A stretch of DNA of 64,000 bases from Lepas anatifera (Eukaryota; Arthropoda; Thecostraca; Lepadidae). The DNA lies in assembly GCA_034440635.1 (NCBI GenBank), contig JAOTON010000323.1, positions 39,879-103,878 of the forward strand, in the 5' to 3' direction. A program made the translations under genes and the position numbers. This document shows, one piece after another, positions 33,614 through 43,621 of this stretch. Numbering within the stretch: position 1 is the stretch's first letter; each line of letters starts with the position of its first letter. Below the pieces are notes generated by a model. It was not told the origin of the DNA. It did no database searches and saw only the letters and a program-made list of their open reading frames with translations.

Positions 33614-33690
33614 CACAAAATTCTAAATTCTAAATTCCAAATTCTAAATTCCAAATTCTAAATTCCAAATTCTAAATTTCAAACTCTAAA
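33614..33690. repeat. AAATTCTAAATTCC short tandem repeat
   Basis: Seven- and fourteen-base steps of AATTCTAAATTCCA in the 3' UTR of the truncated non-LTR copy. Confidence 0.85.
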
Positions 33691-33973
33691 TTTAAGGTCT
33701 TCAACCACAGAAATAACCTTCGCACTCTGCGGGTCTAAACTTATTAAAAGACCTCCCTTGGCATGGCTATGCCATTGCCACAACCGTCCATTTGCAAGCT
33801 AAAATATCTTGCAACCCATTATTTGAAATAACTCCCATTGCTTTAACAGATTAACGTAGCTTACCCTCACACAAAATTCTAAAATTCTCCCACACACTCC
33901 TTTAGAGGCGGGCAAAGGTGCTATGCACAGAACGCCTAATAAAAAGCCATTGATTGATTGATTCTTATGGGTT

Positions 33974-34647
33974 GTCAGGCCTCGGAAAGCATTAATCCTG
34001 CGTAGACAAATATTAATACTATGCAGATAGTAGGAAGAAAGCCTTTAAAAATACTGTGATTCTTAATTTGTAAGAAAAATATTTTTGATTCGCCGACTGG
34101 AAAATTATAATGGAAATTCCTACCATCCCTACGCCACTTCCGCCATTTTTGAACTGCTCAACGCGACGCGACACGCACATTGGCCAGTGTAGCGCCTTGC
34201 CAGTGCCGGAAAGAACACTGCTCGTGACAACGGTATATATAAACACCAATTGACACTGCCAAGGGACATGGTTCGTGGCGTGGCTTGTGGCGAGTGAATT
34301 GAAACTTGACAAATACGTAATAGCGTCCCAAATTCCAGGGCGCAGGGTGGAGAACGACACCCCAGGATGTTTAATTTCCCACTCACTTCCGTACAATTTT
34401 GACTAAATTTTCCACTAGTTTTTCAAGAGGTGCTGTTTGTAACACGATTAAATAATCCTGGTGTATATGGCTAATTAAATGTATGACAGTAGGGGGTTTG
34501 TGATAGAAATTATTCCTAGAAGTTGTATAAAGGTACTAATGAGGCATTGCATAGTGGAGTATAGTACTGTAATTCTTAATTTTGCCACATTGAACTTGTT
34601 AATTTTCCACTCCCTCAGTTCCACTTCCTGTCTCTTTTCCACTCCAG
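33974..34647. other. No gene seen
   Basis: Sequence between the non-LTR copy and a candidate exon. No recognisable product on either strand. Confidence 0.4.
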
Positions 34648-34829
34648 ACAGTACCCGTCGACTGATATGCCAGTGTATGGTCAAAATGGACGAGATTTTG
34701 GCAAACCAGCGCGTCATTATGAGTCGGCTGGACGCACTGTCGGGGCTGGCGCCGACCGAGGCGGACGCCACTGACGCACCGATTCCGGCCGGTGACCAGC
34801 ATGGCGTCCAGGCACTGCTTGTGTACCTG
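34648..34829 (+). CDS. Possible exon of an unrecognised gene (helical segment)
   Basis: A strong acceptor (TCTTTTCCACTCCAG) precedes coding-like sequence with MVKMDEILANQRVIMSRLDA, a helical, coiled-coil-like segment, then an Asp/Ala/Pro-rich linker and QALLVYL before a candidate donor GTGACT. It may join the exon at 35772-35910. Several transposon-related and host proteins have such helices, so I do not assign a family. Confidence 0.35.
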
Positions 34830-34889
34830 GTGACTGCGGCTAACAGATCTAAAATGGTTAATGGCATTTTGCTATCTTTATTCATGGAT

Positions 34890-35410
34890 AGGGATGCGCG
34901 GTGGTGCAGTGGATAAGCGCGTTCGACTTCCAGGCAGCCGATTCCGGGCTCAAAGCCCGGCGGCTTACCTTAACAAGAAGCAAGATCATTGGCAGACGCA
35001 GGGGGAGGGGCATTCCGGCCATGCCACCCCCAAAGCGCTGGAGGGGGGGCTAAACTATCTTTTGCCCCCCTCCCAAACGCCGGTGAAATTTTTGAAAAAA
35101 GGTGTTTACACTAGGTCTGAAGAGCAAAAAAATATTGGCTCCCATCCCCCCTCCAGAGCATTAATGTACTTGGAGAGGTAGCTTATACTAGGTCTGTCGA
35201 GCACTGAGAAAAGGTGTTTACACTAGGTCTGTAGAGCAAAAAATTTCGCTCCCACCCCCCCCACGAGGAGAGGCAGACAAGGGTTTGGCTCCCCCCAAAA
35301 CTCGGGTCTTCGTCCGCCCCTGAGCAAGATGTCTCCCGGAAAATCCTTCCAACAGGAAAAGAGTTGGCCACGTCATATTACATTGGCAGTTGGTGCGTCG
35401 ATAAGCCCCA
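34890..35410 (+). mobile_element. tRNA-derived SINE (family B), split by a hAT MITE
   Basis: The head GCGGTGGTGCAGTGGATAAG is a good box A context and GGGCTCAAAGCCCGG is in the T-arm position; the cloverleaf is imperfect and no mature tRNA end follows. The SINE body continues after the MITE at 34987-35322, resuming at 35323 with AGCAAGATGTCTCCCGG. The 3' limit is approximate. Confidence 0.6.
34987..35322. mobile_element. hAT-type MITE, 336 bp, 8-bp target duplication AGCAAGAT
   Basis: AGCAAGAT occurs at 34979-34986 and 35323-35330. The ends CATTGGCAGACGCAG and (inverse) CAGGGGCGGACGAAG match at 11 of 15. Inside, a block with AGGTGTTTACACTAGGTCTG is repeated. No coding capacity. It is inserted inside the family B SINE. 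Confidence 0.85.
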
Positions 35411-35771
35411 AAAACCTTTATTCACGGGGTTTTATCAGATAGGCCTTGGAATACGATACCTTGAATAAGTTTGAGCTTAATTTAGATATACCATGGCTGT
35501 GAATAAAAATGTTACTAATTGGGGCATTCCACGACAACTGGACAGGTTCAGTGTTGGAAATAACACCCACCCCTTCAGATTTTCTTAAAAATTGGTGTAT
35601 GGGCTTATCAAGTGCCCTGAATTCACCAGTGCAACTTTTAATTCGATCAGGTTAACCGTTTTTTACTTAGAGCCTCGGGCATGCCCAAATTGATAGTTGA
35701 GCCAGAGGTAAGCCGTCTAAATTTTGAATTGTTCTTGCCAGGTTAAACACCTCGCCCAACTTGGAGGTTAG

Positions 35772-35910
35772 TCGATCCAGGTGGTAACCAGCCTGTCGTG
35801 CTCCACCCTGATGAGTGCTCCCGTGTCGGACCTTTACTCCCTGACGGGAAGATCCAAGACTGGGACGAAGATGGCCTTCAGAGGCATACCGATCTACGAC
35901 GTGGTCGTTG
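35772..35910 (+). CDS. Possible exon of an unrecognised gene
   Basis: An open segment lies between acceptor GGTTAG and a strong donor GTGAGT. It encodes SIQVVTSLSCSTLMSAPVSD, then LYSLTGRSKTGTKMAFRGIP and IYDVVVG. Splice signals and composition suggest a genuine exon in the + direction, perhaps of the same gene as 34648-34829. No family is recognised with confidence, and downstream exons were not found before the Gypsy fragment at 37028. Confidence 0.35.
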
Positions 35911-36209
35911 GTGAGTATAGAGTTTGAAAACAAGAAGGCCGAGTAACTGGGATGGGACCAGCGTTCGGAATCCGAGAAACATTCATTTAAAGCTATAACT
36001 TTAGGTCGGTGTGAGAATAGTTTAACACTATTATTTACGTCCTTATTTCTTAGCCTAATGTTACTCTTCTATTTATTTTAGAAATTATTTATTATGATGC
36101 TTCTACCTTGGCAAAATACTAGTTGATTGACACTTTTGCGGCACAATAGTTTCTTCTTCAAAACATGAGTGATTTGTGTTTAATGGTCAAAAGGCATCGC
36201 TTGTTTTCA

Positions 36210-36615
36210 CCTTTGCCCCGGTGGGAGGTACCAGCCACCTTCGCCATGGTGTGGGGGAGGGGGTTAGAAAGAACCTCCCACTAACTGGAATACCGGAAGG
36301 GTAAAAAAGCGGTAACATGCAAATCGAAAGCTCTTGAACAACAAGATGGGGTTTATTTAAATTTTTCTGGTCAAGCCAAGATAGAGATCACCAAAGGTGC
36401 GTGTGTGTGTGCATTGGGGTTTATAGGGCGCTTTCAGCATCTAGGCTATACCGCGCCCATGTCACCAGAGGTCAAATAAGTCAAAATTTATGAAATGATG
36501 TGTACTTCTATATGTCAATTATCTCGGGAGCTAACAACGGAGTCGCTACTCGCCGCCGTTTTGCAGCCTTCTTAGAAAAACCTTAAGGGGGAGGGTAAAA
36601 AAACTCCCCCATCAA
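36210..36615. mobile_element. Remnant of a TTAA-type element
   Basis: CCTTTGCCCCGGTGGGAGGT and CCAGCCACCTTCGCC at the left edge match the inverted terminal block seen at 362-417. The right side has a G-rich then C-rich block around 36590-36610. No TTAA is present at the left edge, so the copy is decayed or truncated. Confidence 0.4.
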
Positions 36616-37027
36616 AGCACAGCACTTTTAATTCGTTGGCCAGGCAGTTTGCGACCGCTCTGGGGCCATTCATGTGAATGTGCGGATGTTGGACTGTTAG
36701 CACTGGAGCCGTACACTTAAACAGATTTTAGATTTTTGTTTTTTAGATTGTATATGTTTATATATATATACATATTATTTTTCATATTTTCATCTAATTC
36801 TAGCTATTGTCCATCGCGTAGCTTTTGTATTATTTTTGAAGCAACGCGTGTGTAATTTATCAGCTGTTTTAACAACATGACTGTACCTGTAATTGGGAAA
36901 CTTCCTGTTGCGTGCTCACTGGAATACTAATACAAAGCCTGAATATTTAAAACGCATGCTTAGATTTTACGGATATTAATAAGATGTTATTAATTGCGTT
37001 TCATTTTAGCTCTACAGCTTTTTCTTT
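36616..37027. other. No gene seen
   Basis: A/T-rich, with a short TATATATATACATAT tract near 36760. No supported feature. Confidence 0.4.
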
Positions 37028-37860
37028 CTTATGTTGATCGGCAGTGGATCTGAGGAGGAGCACCACAAGGACCTTCATCGAGTGATGGAACGTCTTGAAG
37101 CTCATAACATCAAGCTCAACTACGCCAAGTGTGAGCTGTTCAAGAGTGAGCTGAACTACCTGGGACATCGGATCACACCTGGTGGTATCCAGCCAACAGA
37201 GGAGAAAGTCCAGGCCATCCAAGCGATGAAGAGGCCGCAGAACGTCCAGGAACCGAAGAGTATGTTAGGGCTGGTGAACTTGTACAGAAGAGGCCTGCCA
37301 GATCTGTCCACCAAGCTGCAGCCGCTGAACCAGTTGTTGCAGAAGGATGCTGAATGGAGATGGACAGCAGCCTGTGAGAAGGCGTACCAGAAGCTGAAGG
37401 GGACTTTAAGCAGTAAGGATGTCCTTGTGCACTATGATGTGAAGAAGCCACTGAAGCTAAGCTGTGATGCCTCTGCCTATGGTTTGGGTGCTGTGATCGC
37501 TCATGTGATGCCTGACGACACATAGCGTCCTGTGGCATACGCATCAAGAACCATGTTGCGCACGGAACAGAACTATGCACAAGTGGAGCGGGAAGGACTC
37601 AGCATAGTGTTTGGATTGAAGAAGTTCCTCCAGTACCTGTGCGGACGTCAGTTTACGCTGGTGACGGATCACCAAGCTCTGACAAGTCTCCTGGGGTCGC
37701 ACAACGCAGTGCCGCCTCTGGCTGCCGCCAGAATGCAGCGTTGGGCGTTGCTACTGGCCGCCTACCAGTACACGATCGAGTACCGCCGCTCCGAGCTACA
37801 TGGAAACGCAGATGCGCTTTCGCGCCTCGTCCCGAAGGCCCCGTCAGTCACAGAGCTACA
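37028..37860 (+). mobile_element. Ty3/Gypsy RT-RNase H fragment, internal stop
   Basis: One frame encodes the RT end (KLNYAKCELFKSELNYLGH, GLVNLYRRGLPDLSTKLQPL) and RNase H (LKLSCDASAYGLGAVI, RPVAYASRTM, FTLVTDHQALTSLL and NADALSRL). The frame is broken once by TAG at 37523-37525 but is otherwise open. The catalytic RT motif and everything upstream are missing, and the left break sits near 37028. Integrase is also absent, so this is a fragment rather than a whole element. Confidence 0.88.
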
Positions 37861-37875
37861 TGGAGATGCATTTAA

Positions 37876-38300
37876 TCACTTTAGGGGTGAGTTGCTGAGG
37901 GCACGGGGAGCCTATGGTGTGAATTTGAGCGAAATCGCAGGAGACGCCGTTTCGGGTGAATTTCACTTTTTCACCTCTAGCGGGTGAACGGGTGAGTGTG
38001 ACGGAAAATCACTCTAGCTGTGAGTTACTGAGGGCAAGGGGAGCCTATGGTGGGAATTTGAGCAAAATCTCAGGAGACGCCATTTCGGGCGAATCTGTCG
38101 CTGAATCCGACGCTAAAGACGCCGGTTCGGGTGAATTTCACCTTTTCACCTCTAGCAGGTGAACGGGTGAGTGTGACGGAAAATCACTTTAGGGGTGAGT
38201 TGCTGAGGGCACGGGGAGCCTATGGTGTGAATTTGAGCGAAATCAGAGGAGACGCCGTTTCGGGCGAATCCGTCGCTGAATCCGAATGCGAATCCGTCGG
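37876..38300 (+). repeat. Three diverged tandem units of 130-180 bp
   Basis: Blocks beginning ATCACTTTAGGGGTGAGTTG and followed by GCACGGGGAGCCTATGGTG recur at 37876, 38008 and 38184, with intervening TTTCACCTCTAGC and GTGAACGGGTGAGTGTGACG. They directly follow the Gypsy fragment, and short ORFs continue through them. Confidence 0.8.
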
Positions 38301-38712
38301 TAACTTCATGGACGTTGACAACAGCATATCTACAACAGAGTTCCCTTCAAGAAATGAATCAACCTGATTGTAGGCGCCGATTCAGGCATTGTCTGCAGGA
38401 GCGTGCAGAGGGGTGTGAGGGCACCCATTGCCGCTCATTCCAGGCTGGGTCCGTGGTCTGGGGCGGCTCGGTAGAGGATTTTGGGCCGGCTCCAGAGCTG
38501 CCTTCCCCGTGGCTTTAATATCAGCTGTTGTACGGCGGCGGTCGTTGGAGTTTTCATGGAGGTTAGCGCTGTATTTCGGAAACTTCTTGAATTTAACCGC
38601 AATTTTCTCTAGTAAGCCAATCTGGCATAGGATTGTTTTGGTGCGTTTAGCCTATCTGGCAGTCCGTCGGTGCGGGGGCGGATTAGTGAAGTCACGTGAT
38701 CAGTAAAGGTTC

Positions 38713-38911
38713 TAGCTGGGCTTGACTCATGGCACATGTGCGCCACCAACTGAACAGAACCCAGCGCAACCATTGTCTGGCGTGCGTCATTTGTGTATCC
38801 TGATATTTAGGCGCCATTTGTAATCACCGAAACGCATCAGTTCTGTCGCTGGCATCATTGAATAAACAGGTTCTCGACTAATGCTGTTTTTATACAAATG
38901 CTGCTCAGCTA
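38713..38911 (+). repeat. 5' LTR (199 bp)
   Basis: It begins TAGCTGGGCTTGACTC and ends GCTGCTCAGCTA. It contains a possible initiator TCAGTT (38837-38842) just before the segment complementary to the primer site, and AATAAA at 38861-38866. Confidence 0.9.
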
Positions 38912-38925
38912 TGATGCCAGCGACA
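38911..38925 (+). promoter_or_regulatory. Primer-binding site, complementary to the element's own LTR
   Basis: ATGATGCCAGCGACA is the exact inverse of TGTCGCTGGCATCAT at 38844-38858 in the 5' LTR. A tRNA-primed site would begin TGG to pair with a CCA end; none is found next to the LTR. Confidence 0.6.
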
Positions 38926-39004
38926 AGATACCGAGTATAATTTTCTAAGTGCTGCAAGTTTTTTTCTGCCGTGAGTACTGCCTATCGTACGAATTTCAAC
39001 CCCA

Positions 39005-39844
39005 ATGGCATCTACCGAGCTTCCGTGCCCGTGGCTCGACTGCAGCTATCAAACCCCTGCTCTTGAGGGGCCTGTAGCCATTCAACTGCTACAAATGCAC
39101 GAAAAGGCAGTGCACAGCCTGGCTCCGGTGCCTGATCGCCAGCCACGGGCTAAACTGCCCCATTTGGAGACCAGTGAAGATGGCACGGTTACAGAGACCG
39201 CTATGGGGATTTTCCGGCAGCAGCTGGCCTCCTACAGGCGCAGTCTGGGCACAGCAGCCCCCCCGGATACTCTGCCGGATACTGTTCTGCAGTCGCTGCC
39301 TCCCTCTGCCTACAACCTACTATTCGCGCGGTACGGTGAAGCACTCACTGCACAGACGGAGGCTGAACTGCTCACCAACCTAGAGGTGCTCCTAGTCCGA
39401 CCAGAAAACAGACTGTCATATGTCCTCCAGCTTCATAACATGAAACAGGGGCAGGGTCAGCCAGTTGCCCACTTCTCCGCCAGCCTCCGCGCTGCTGCCA
39501 GGCGGTGCCAGTTTAAAGCCATCTGTTCCTGCCAGGCTCAGGTAAGCTACGAGGATGACATGGTGCTTTACCAGCTCCTTGCTGGCCTTAGCGACCTGGA
39601 GGCCCAAGCTGACCTACTCGCCCGAACCGACCTCAGCCTCGCTGTAGCTGAACAGTACGCTGTGGACCGGGAGATGGCTAAGCGCAGCCAGGAGGCGATG
39701 CATGAAGAAGGATTAGGACGGCTCCAGTCCACGTACAAACGCCAGAAAGGCGCTGCAAGCAGCCCTAAGCCTCTGTTGAAATCTAAGCCTGGGCTGTGCA
39801 CACTGTGGCGAGCAGGCCCACGACAACCGCCGGCTTCAGTGTAA
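39005..39844 (+). CDS. Gag polyprotein of the LTR retrotransposon
   Basis: A 279-residue ORF starting with a conserved-looking ATG after a ~90-bp leader. The middle has the retrotransposon gag pattern (LSYVLQLHNMKQGQGQPVAH, ASLRAAARRCQF, YQLLAGLSDLEAQADLLA). The expected zinc knuckles are not in this frame; they lie in the next frame (+1) at about 39795-39900. Either a programmed frameshift or a one-base change joins gag to pol. Confidence 0.85.
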   Translation: MASTELPCPWLDCSYQTPALEGPVAIQLLQMHEKAVHSLAPVPDRQPRAKLPHLETSEDGTVTETAMGIFRQQLASYRRSLGTAAPPDTLPDTVLQSLPPSAYNLLFARYGEALTAQTEAELLTNLEVLLVRPENRLSYVLQLHNMKQGQGQPVAHFSASLRAAARRCQFKAICSCQAQVSYEDDMVLYQLLAGLSDLEAQADLLARTDLSLAVAEQYAVDREMAKRSQEAMHEEGLGRLQSTYKRQKGAASSPKPLLKSKPGLCTLWRAGPRQPPASV

Positions 39845-42800
39845 AGCGTTCAGTCACGTCTGCACTTGTGGCCGACGTGGTCATTTTCCCCACGTGTGCC
39901 ACCGCAAGGGCCAGCCGGGAGCCTCCACGCCTGCCCAGGTAGGGGCGATTGAGACCCCCTCAGTGACCGAACCGCCTGATGGAGTGTTTGAACTCTCCAG
40001 CAAGTTTGTTGCCGAAGCTGAGCAAGAGTACCTTCCTGCTCTGCAGCGTCCTGCCAGTAACTGTCTTCCTGTCACTGTCGCTGTCGACAGCGGCAGCCGG
40101 TCTTGGCAGTCCCGCGCACGCTCGGGCTCATCTGCCAACCGGGCCACCACCTGTACAGCCGTCGCAGACACAGGGGCTACGGTGACCTGTTGCGGTCCAG
40201 ACATTCTCGCCGCGATGGGTGTCGCCAAGTGTGATCTTCTCCGGTCTAGCATCAGCCTGTTTGCAGCAAACAAGTCCCGACTGACAGTCTCGGGGGCACT
40301 CCCAGTCTCTCTCAGTGTGACTTCCGACGGCCATTCCTACCAGACTGTGGAGCTCATGTACGTCGTGCAGGAAATATCTGGTCTTTATCTGTCAAAGGAC
40401 GCCCTCACCTCGTTGGGGTCGATTCCTGGGTCTTTCCCCTACCCTCCTCATCCACCAGGCCAATCCGCTGCGGCCGCCGACGTCTCTGCTCTCTCCGGTC
40501 AACCTGATCCCCCTGCCAGGCTGGCCCCCTGTGGCTGCCCGCTCCGTACCGATACGCCTGACCCGCCCTCCCTTCGCGGACCGGTTGGCGAGGCTGACAT
40601 TCCTGCCCTTAGGCAGCTGCTGCTGGATCACTACGCCTCGTCCACCTTCAACACGTGCTGCCACCAGCCGCTGCCGTTGATGCATGGCCCACCCTTGGAG
40701 CTCGCCCTCAAACCTGGCGCTGTCCCCCGAGCCGTGTACACTCCTTCGGTCGTACCTCTCCACTGGGAGGACAAGATCCGGCGGGACTTGGACCGGGATG
40801 TTGCCATGGGCGTCCTGGAGAAGGTGGACCCGAATGTGCCTGTCACGTGGTGTTCGCGGATGGTTGTCACCCGTAAGCACAACGGCGAGCCACGCCGCAC
40901 TATTGACTTGCAGGCGCTCAACGAGGCCAGTCTTCGTCAAACACATCCCACCAAGCCCCCATTCCAACAGGCTATGTCTATTCCAGCCAATCACTGGAAG
41001 TCTACCACGGACGCCTTCAACGGCTACCACTCCGTCAGTATTCGCCCCACTGATCGGCACCTCACCACCTTCCTGACTCCGTGGGGTCGTTACCGCTACA
41101 AGACTGCGCCCCAGGGATACAAGGCCTCCGGTGACGCGTACACTCACCGCTTCGATCAGATCACGGTCAACGTGCGTGACTGCGCTCGAGTCATCGACGA
41201 CTCCATCCTGTACAAGCCGACGGTGGCCGACATGTTCCACCATGTCGCAGACTACCTCGCCCTCTGTGGTAGAAACGGCATCCTCCAGAACAGGGACAAG
41301 TTTGTCTTCTGCGAGAAGTCAGTTGACTGGGCCGGTTTCCGGATAGGCCCTGACGGTGTCAGCCCGCTGCCGTCCCACACGGAAGCCATCCGCTCCTTCC
41401 CCACGCCACAAAACGTCACGGACCTGCGTTCGTTTATGGCACTGGTCAACCAGGTCTCGATGTTCTATGCCACTCAACCACAGCTGCTGCCATTTCGCGA
41501 GCTACTGAAGCAGGACTCAACTTGGTACTGGGACGATGTGCTGGAAGGTCTGTTCTGCGAGACCAAGCTCGCCATCGCCTCCGAGGTGGAGAAGGGTATC
41601 ACCTCATTCGACCCGAATCGCCCCACCTGCCTCCTCACCGATTGGTCCAAGTCGGGACTGGGGTACGTATTGCTCCAGAAGCACTGCTCCTGTGCTGACT
41701 CCCACCCGCGCTGCTGCACTGACGGATGGAAGGTCTGCGGGGTCGGATCTCGGTTCACATCCTCTGCTGAGAGCCGCTACTCATCGTCAGAAGGTGAAGC
41801 CCTAGGAGTGGTCAACGCGCTCGAGAAAACGCGGTACTTCACCCTAGGCTGTAGCCACCTGATTGTTGGCACAGACCACAAACCCCTTCTTGGTCTGTTC
41901 AAGGATCGCTCGCTCGACGGCATTGATAACCCGCGCTTACGTCGTCTGAAGGAGAAAACGTTCGGCTGGCGCTTCACCATGGTCCACATCCCCGGGCGCT
42001 CGCACGGCGGCCCCGACGCCTTGTCCCGGTACGGCTTGCGGAGCTCTGACGAGACTCCCCCGCCAGATGATGAGCATCACCTCACGGCCCTGCTGGCTAC
42101 CCCACTGGGACCCGATGATGGCGTGGACGAAGACTTCCTCCTGGCGGTCTCCTCCTCCATGCAGCCCATCACCTGGTCGACGGTCGCCGAAGCATCCCGC
42201 GAGGACGCCCCGATCCGCTCCGTCGTACGCCTGCTGCAGTCGCCAACCGCCTCTCCCGACGTGCTTGACCCCGCCACGACAGCTGCTGAGCTGCGACAGC
42301 ATGCTTCGCCAAGACTTCATGCGACAGCATGGTATCTCTCATCGCTTGACATCTGTCGCCTTTCCGCACGCAAACTGCCGTGCAGAGGTCGCGGTAAAGT
42401 CGGCAAAACGTCTGATCAGAGACAACATCCTACCCGACGGCCGCCTCGACTCTGTCAAGCTCACTCGTGCCCTGCTCCAGCATCGCAATACGCCTGATCG
42501 GGCCACTGGCATGTCCCCAGCCGAGCTTCTTCTGGGTCGCCAGCTCCGAGACTTCCTCCCTGGTAGCACACTGTCGCCTCCGCTGCGCACCTTTGCCGAC
42601 CTTCGACCGACGTGGCATGACGTCGCCTCATGGCGGGAGCAGGCTCTCCAAAGGCGCTCCACGAAGGACCATGAGCGTCTGTCCCTCCGCACTGCTGATC
42701 TCCCACCTCTCCGGGTCGGCCAGTCTGTGCTGGTACAAAACCAGACGGGGAACCACCCGCGTCAGTGGGACCGCCGCGGCACGGTCGTCGCTGTCCTGCC

Positions 42801-43323
42801 CTTCCGTCAGTACCAGGTCCGGCTTGACGGCTCGCGCCGGCTGACCCTTCGCAACCGGAAGTTCCTCCGGGCCTTCACTCCGGTGTCCCCCGCAGCGCCG
42901 TTTCCTGCAGGGGCCTCTCCTACCGTGCAGCCATCTGGCTCGACGCTACCGGCATCCACGCCGCTGATACCCTGGCCTCTCACGCCTCCTCCGTCGGTGG
43001 GCTATCAGCCAGCGGCTCCGCAGCCGGCCGCCTCAACGATACCAGACCCACCGCCTGCGCCCTCGCTGCCAGCTTCTCACGGGTCAGTGGTCCTGCCATC
43101 GGCGCCCCCGCCGTCGGTGACTCTGGAGCCTGTGCCCCCTCCAGCCCCGCTCTCGCAGTCGGTGCCTCTGGAGCCAGTGTCCCCTCAAGCTGGGATACCT
43201 CGGCAGCCGGGACCGCCTCGGGACCCCAGTTCCGCGGGAGCCCCCGTTGATGCACCGCTACCCCGCCGTTCCTCTCGCATACGCCGTGGTTGCACCACAC
43301 GCTACCGCGACTTTGAAATGTGA
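39780..43323 (+). pseudogene. Pol polyprotein: zinc knuckles, protease, RT, RNase H, integrase remnant
   Basis: The frame opens after TGA at 39777. In order it shows two C/H zinc-knuckle motifs (CAHCGEQAHDNRRLQC, CTCGRRGHFPHVC), protease ADTGAT, RT with VIDDSI at the active site in place of the more usual YIDD/YVDD, LCGRNGILQNRDKFVFC, then RNase H (LLTDWSKSGLGYVL, TDHKPLLGLF, GGPDALSR). Near 42300 the frame changes and the integrase resumes only at HGISHRLTSVAFPHANCRAE, the region of the last catalytic Glu. The HHCC finger and both catalytic Asp are missing. A C-terminal chromatin/DNA-binding-like basic part and Pro-rich tail run to TGA at 43321-43323. Confidence 0.88.
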
Positions 43324-43408
43324 CCCTCCTGTGTGCGTCCCTTGTGATTTGCCTGTGCCACTCGTTATTGCATTAGCTCCCGCGACAGGTCTCCGGACTA
43401 AAGTCCTC

Positions 43409-43422
43409 TGGGGAGGGGGGCA
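43409..43422 (+). promoter_or_regulatory. Polypurine tract
   Basis: TGGGGAGGGGGGCA immediately precedes the 3' LTR, the expected site for plus-strand priming. Confidence 0.85.
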
Positions 43423-43621
43423 TAGCTGGGCTTGACTCATGGCACATGTGCGCCACCAACTGAACAGAACCCAGCGCAACCATTGTCTGGCGTGCGTCAT
43501 TTGTGTATCCTGATATTTAGGCGCCATTTGTAATCACCAAAACGCATCAGTTCTGTCGCTGGCATCATTGAATAAACAGGTTCTCGACTAATGCTGTTTT
43601 TATACAAATGCTGCTCAGCTA
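43423..43621 (+). repeat. 3' LTR (199 bp)
   Basis: Identical in length to the 5' LTR, with one visible difference (ATCACCGAAAC in the 5' LTR versus ATCACCAAAAC here). It is followed by the duplicated target GGTTC. Confidence 0.9.

Larger units (their letters stand above)
32572..33961 (+). mobile_element. 5'-truncated non-LTR retrotransposon with 12-bp target duplication
   Basis: TTCTTATGGGTT flanks both sides (32560-32571 and 33962-33973). The insert begins inside an RNase H domain, continues to a stop at 33160, has a long 3' UTR and ends in ATTGATTGATTGA-type simple repeats, a tail style seen in several non-LTR clades. 5' truncation by incomplete reverse transcription is the usual origin. 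Confidence 0.88.
38713..43621 (+). mobile_element. Ty3/Gypsy-type LTR retrotransposon, young, integrase-deleted, probably self-primed
   Basis: Two 199-bp LTRs differ at one position that I can see. The 5-bp target duplication GGTTC (38708-38712 and 43622-43626) is exact. Order: LTR, primer-binding site, gag, pol (protease, RT, RNase H, truncated integrase), polypurine tract, LTR. The LTR ends are TAGCT and AGCTA instead of TG and CA. The primer site is complementary to the LTR itself and not to a tRNA 3' end. Insertion was into Harbinger copy 1. Confidence 0.9.

Noticed and set aside
34893..34966. Candidate tRNA gene
   Set aside because: Only the internal promoter boxes fit. The cloverleaf is imperfect and the sequence continues as a SINE body interrupted by a MITE.
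40392..41243. 283-codon - strand ORF
   Set aside because: Shadow of the pol frame on the opposite strand; the RT motifs are on the + strand.
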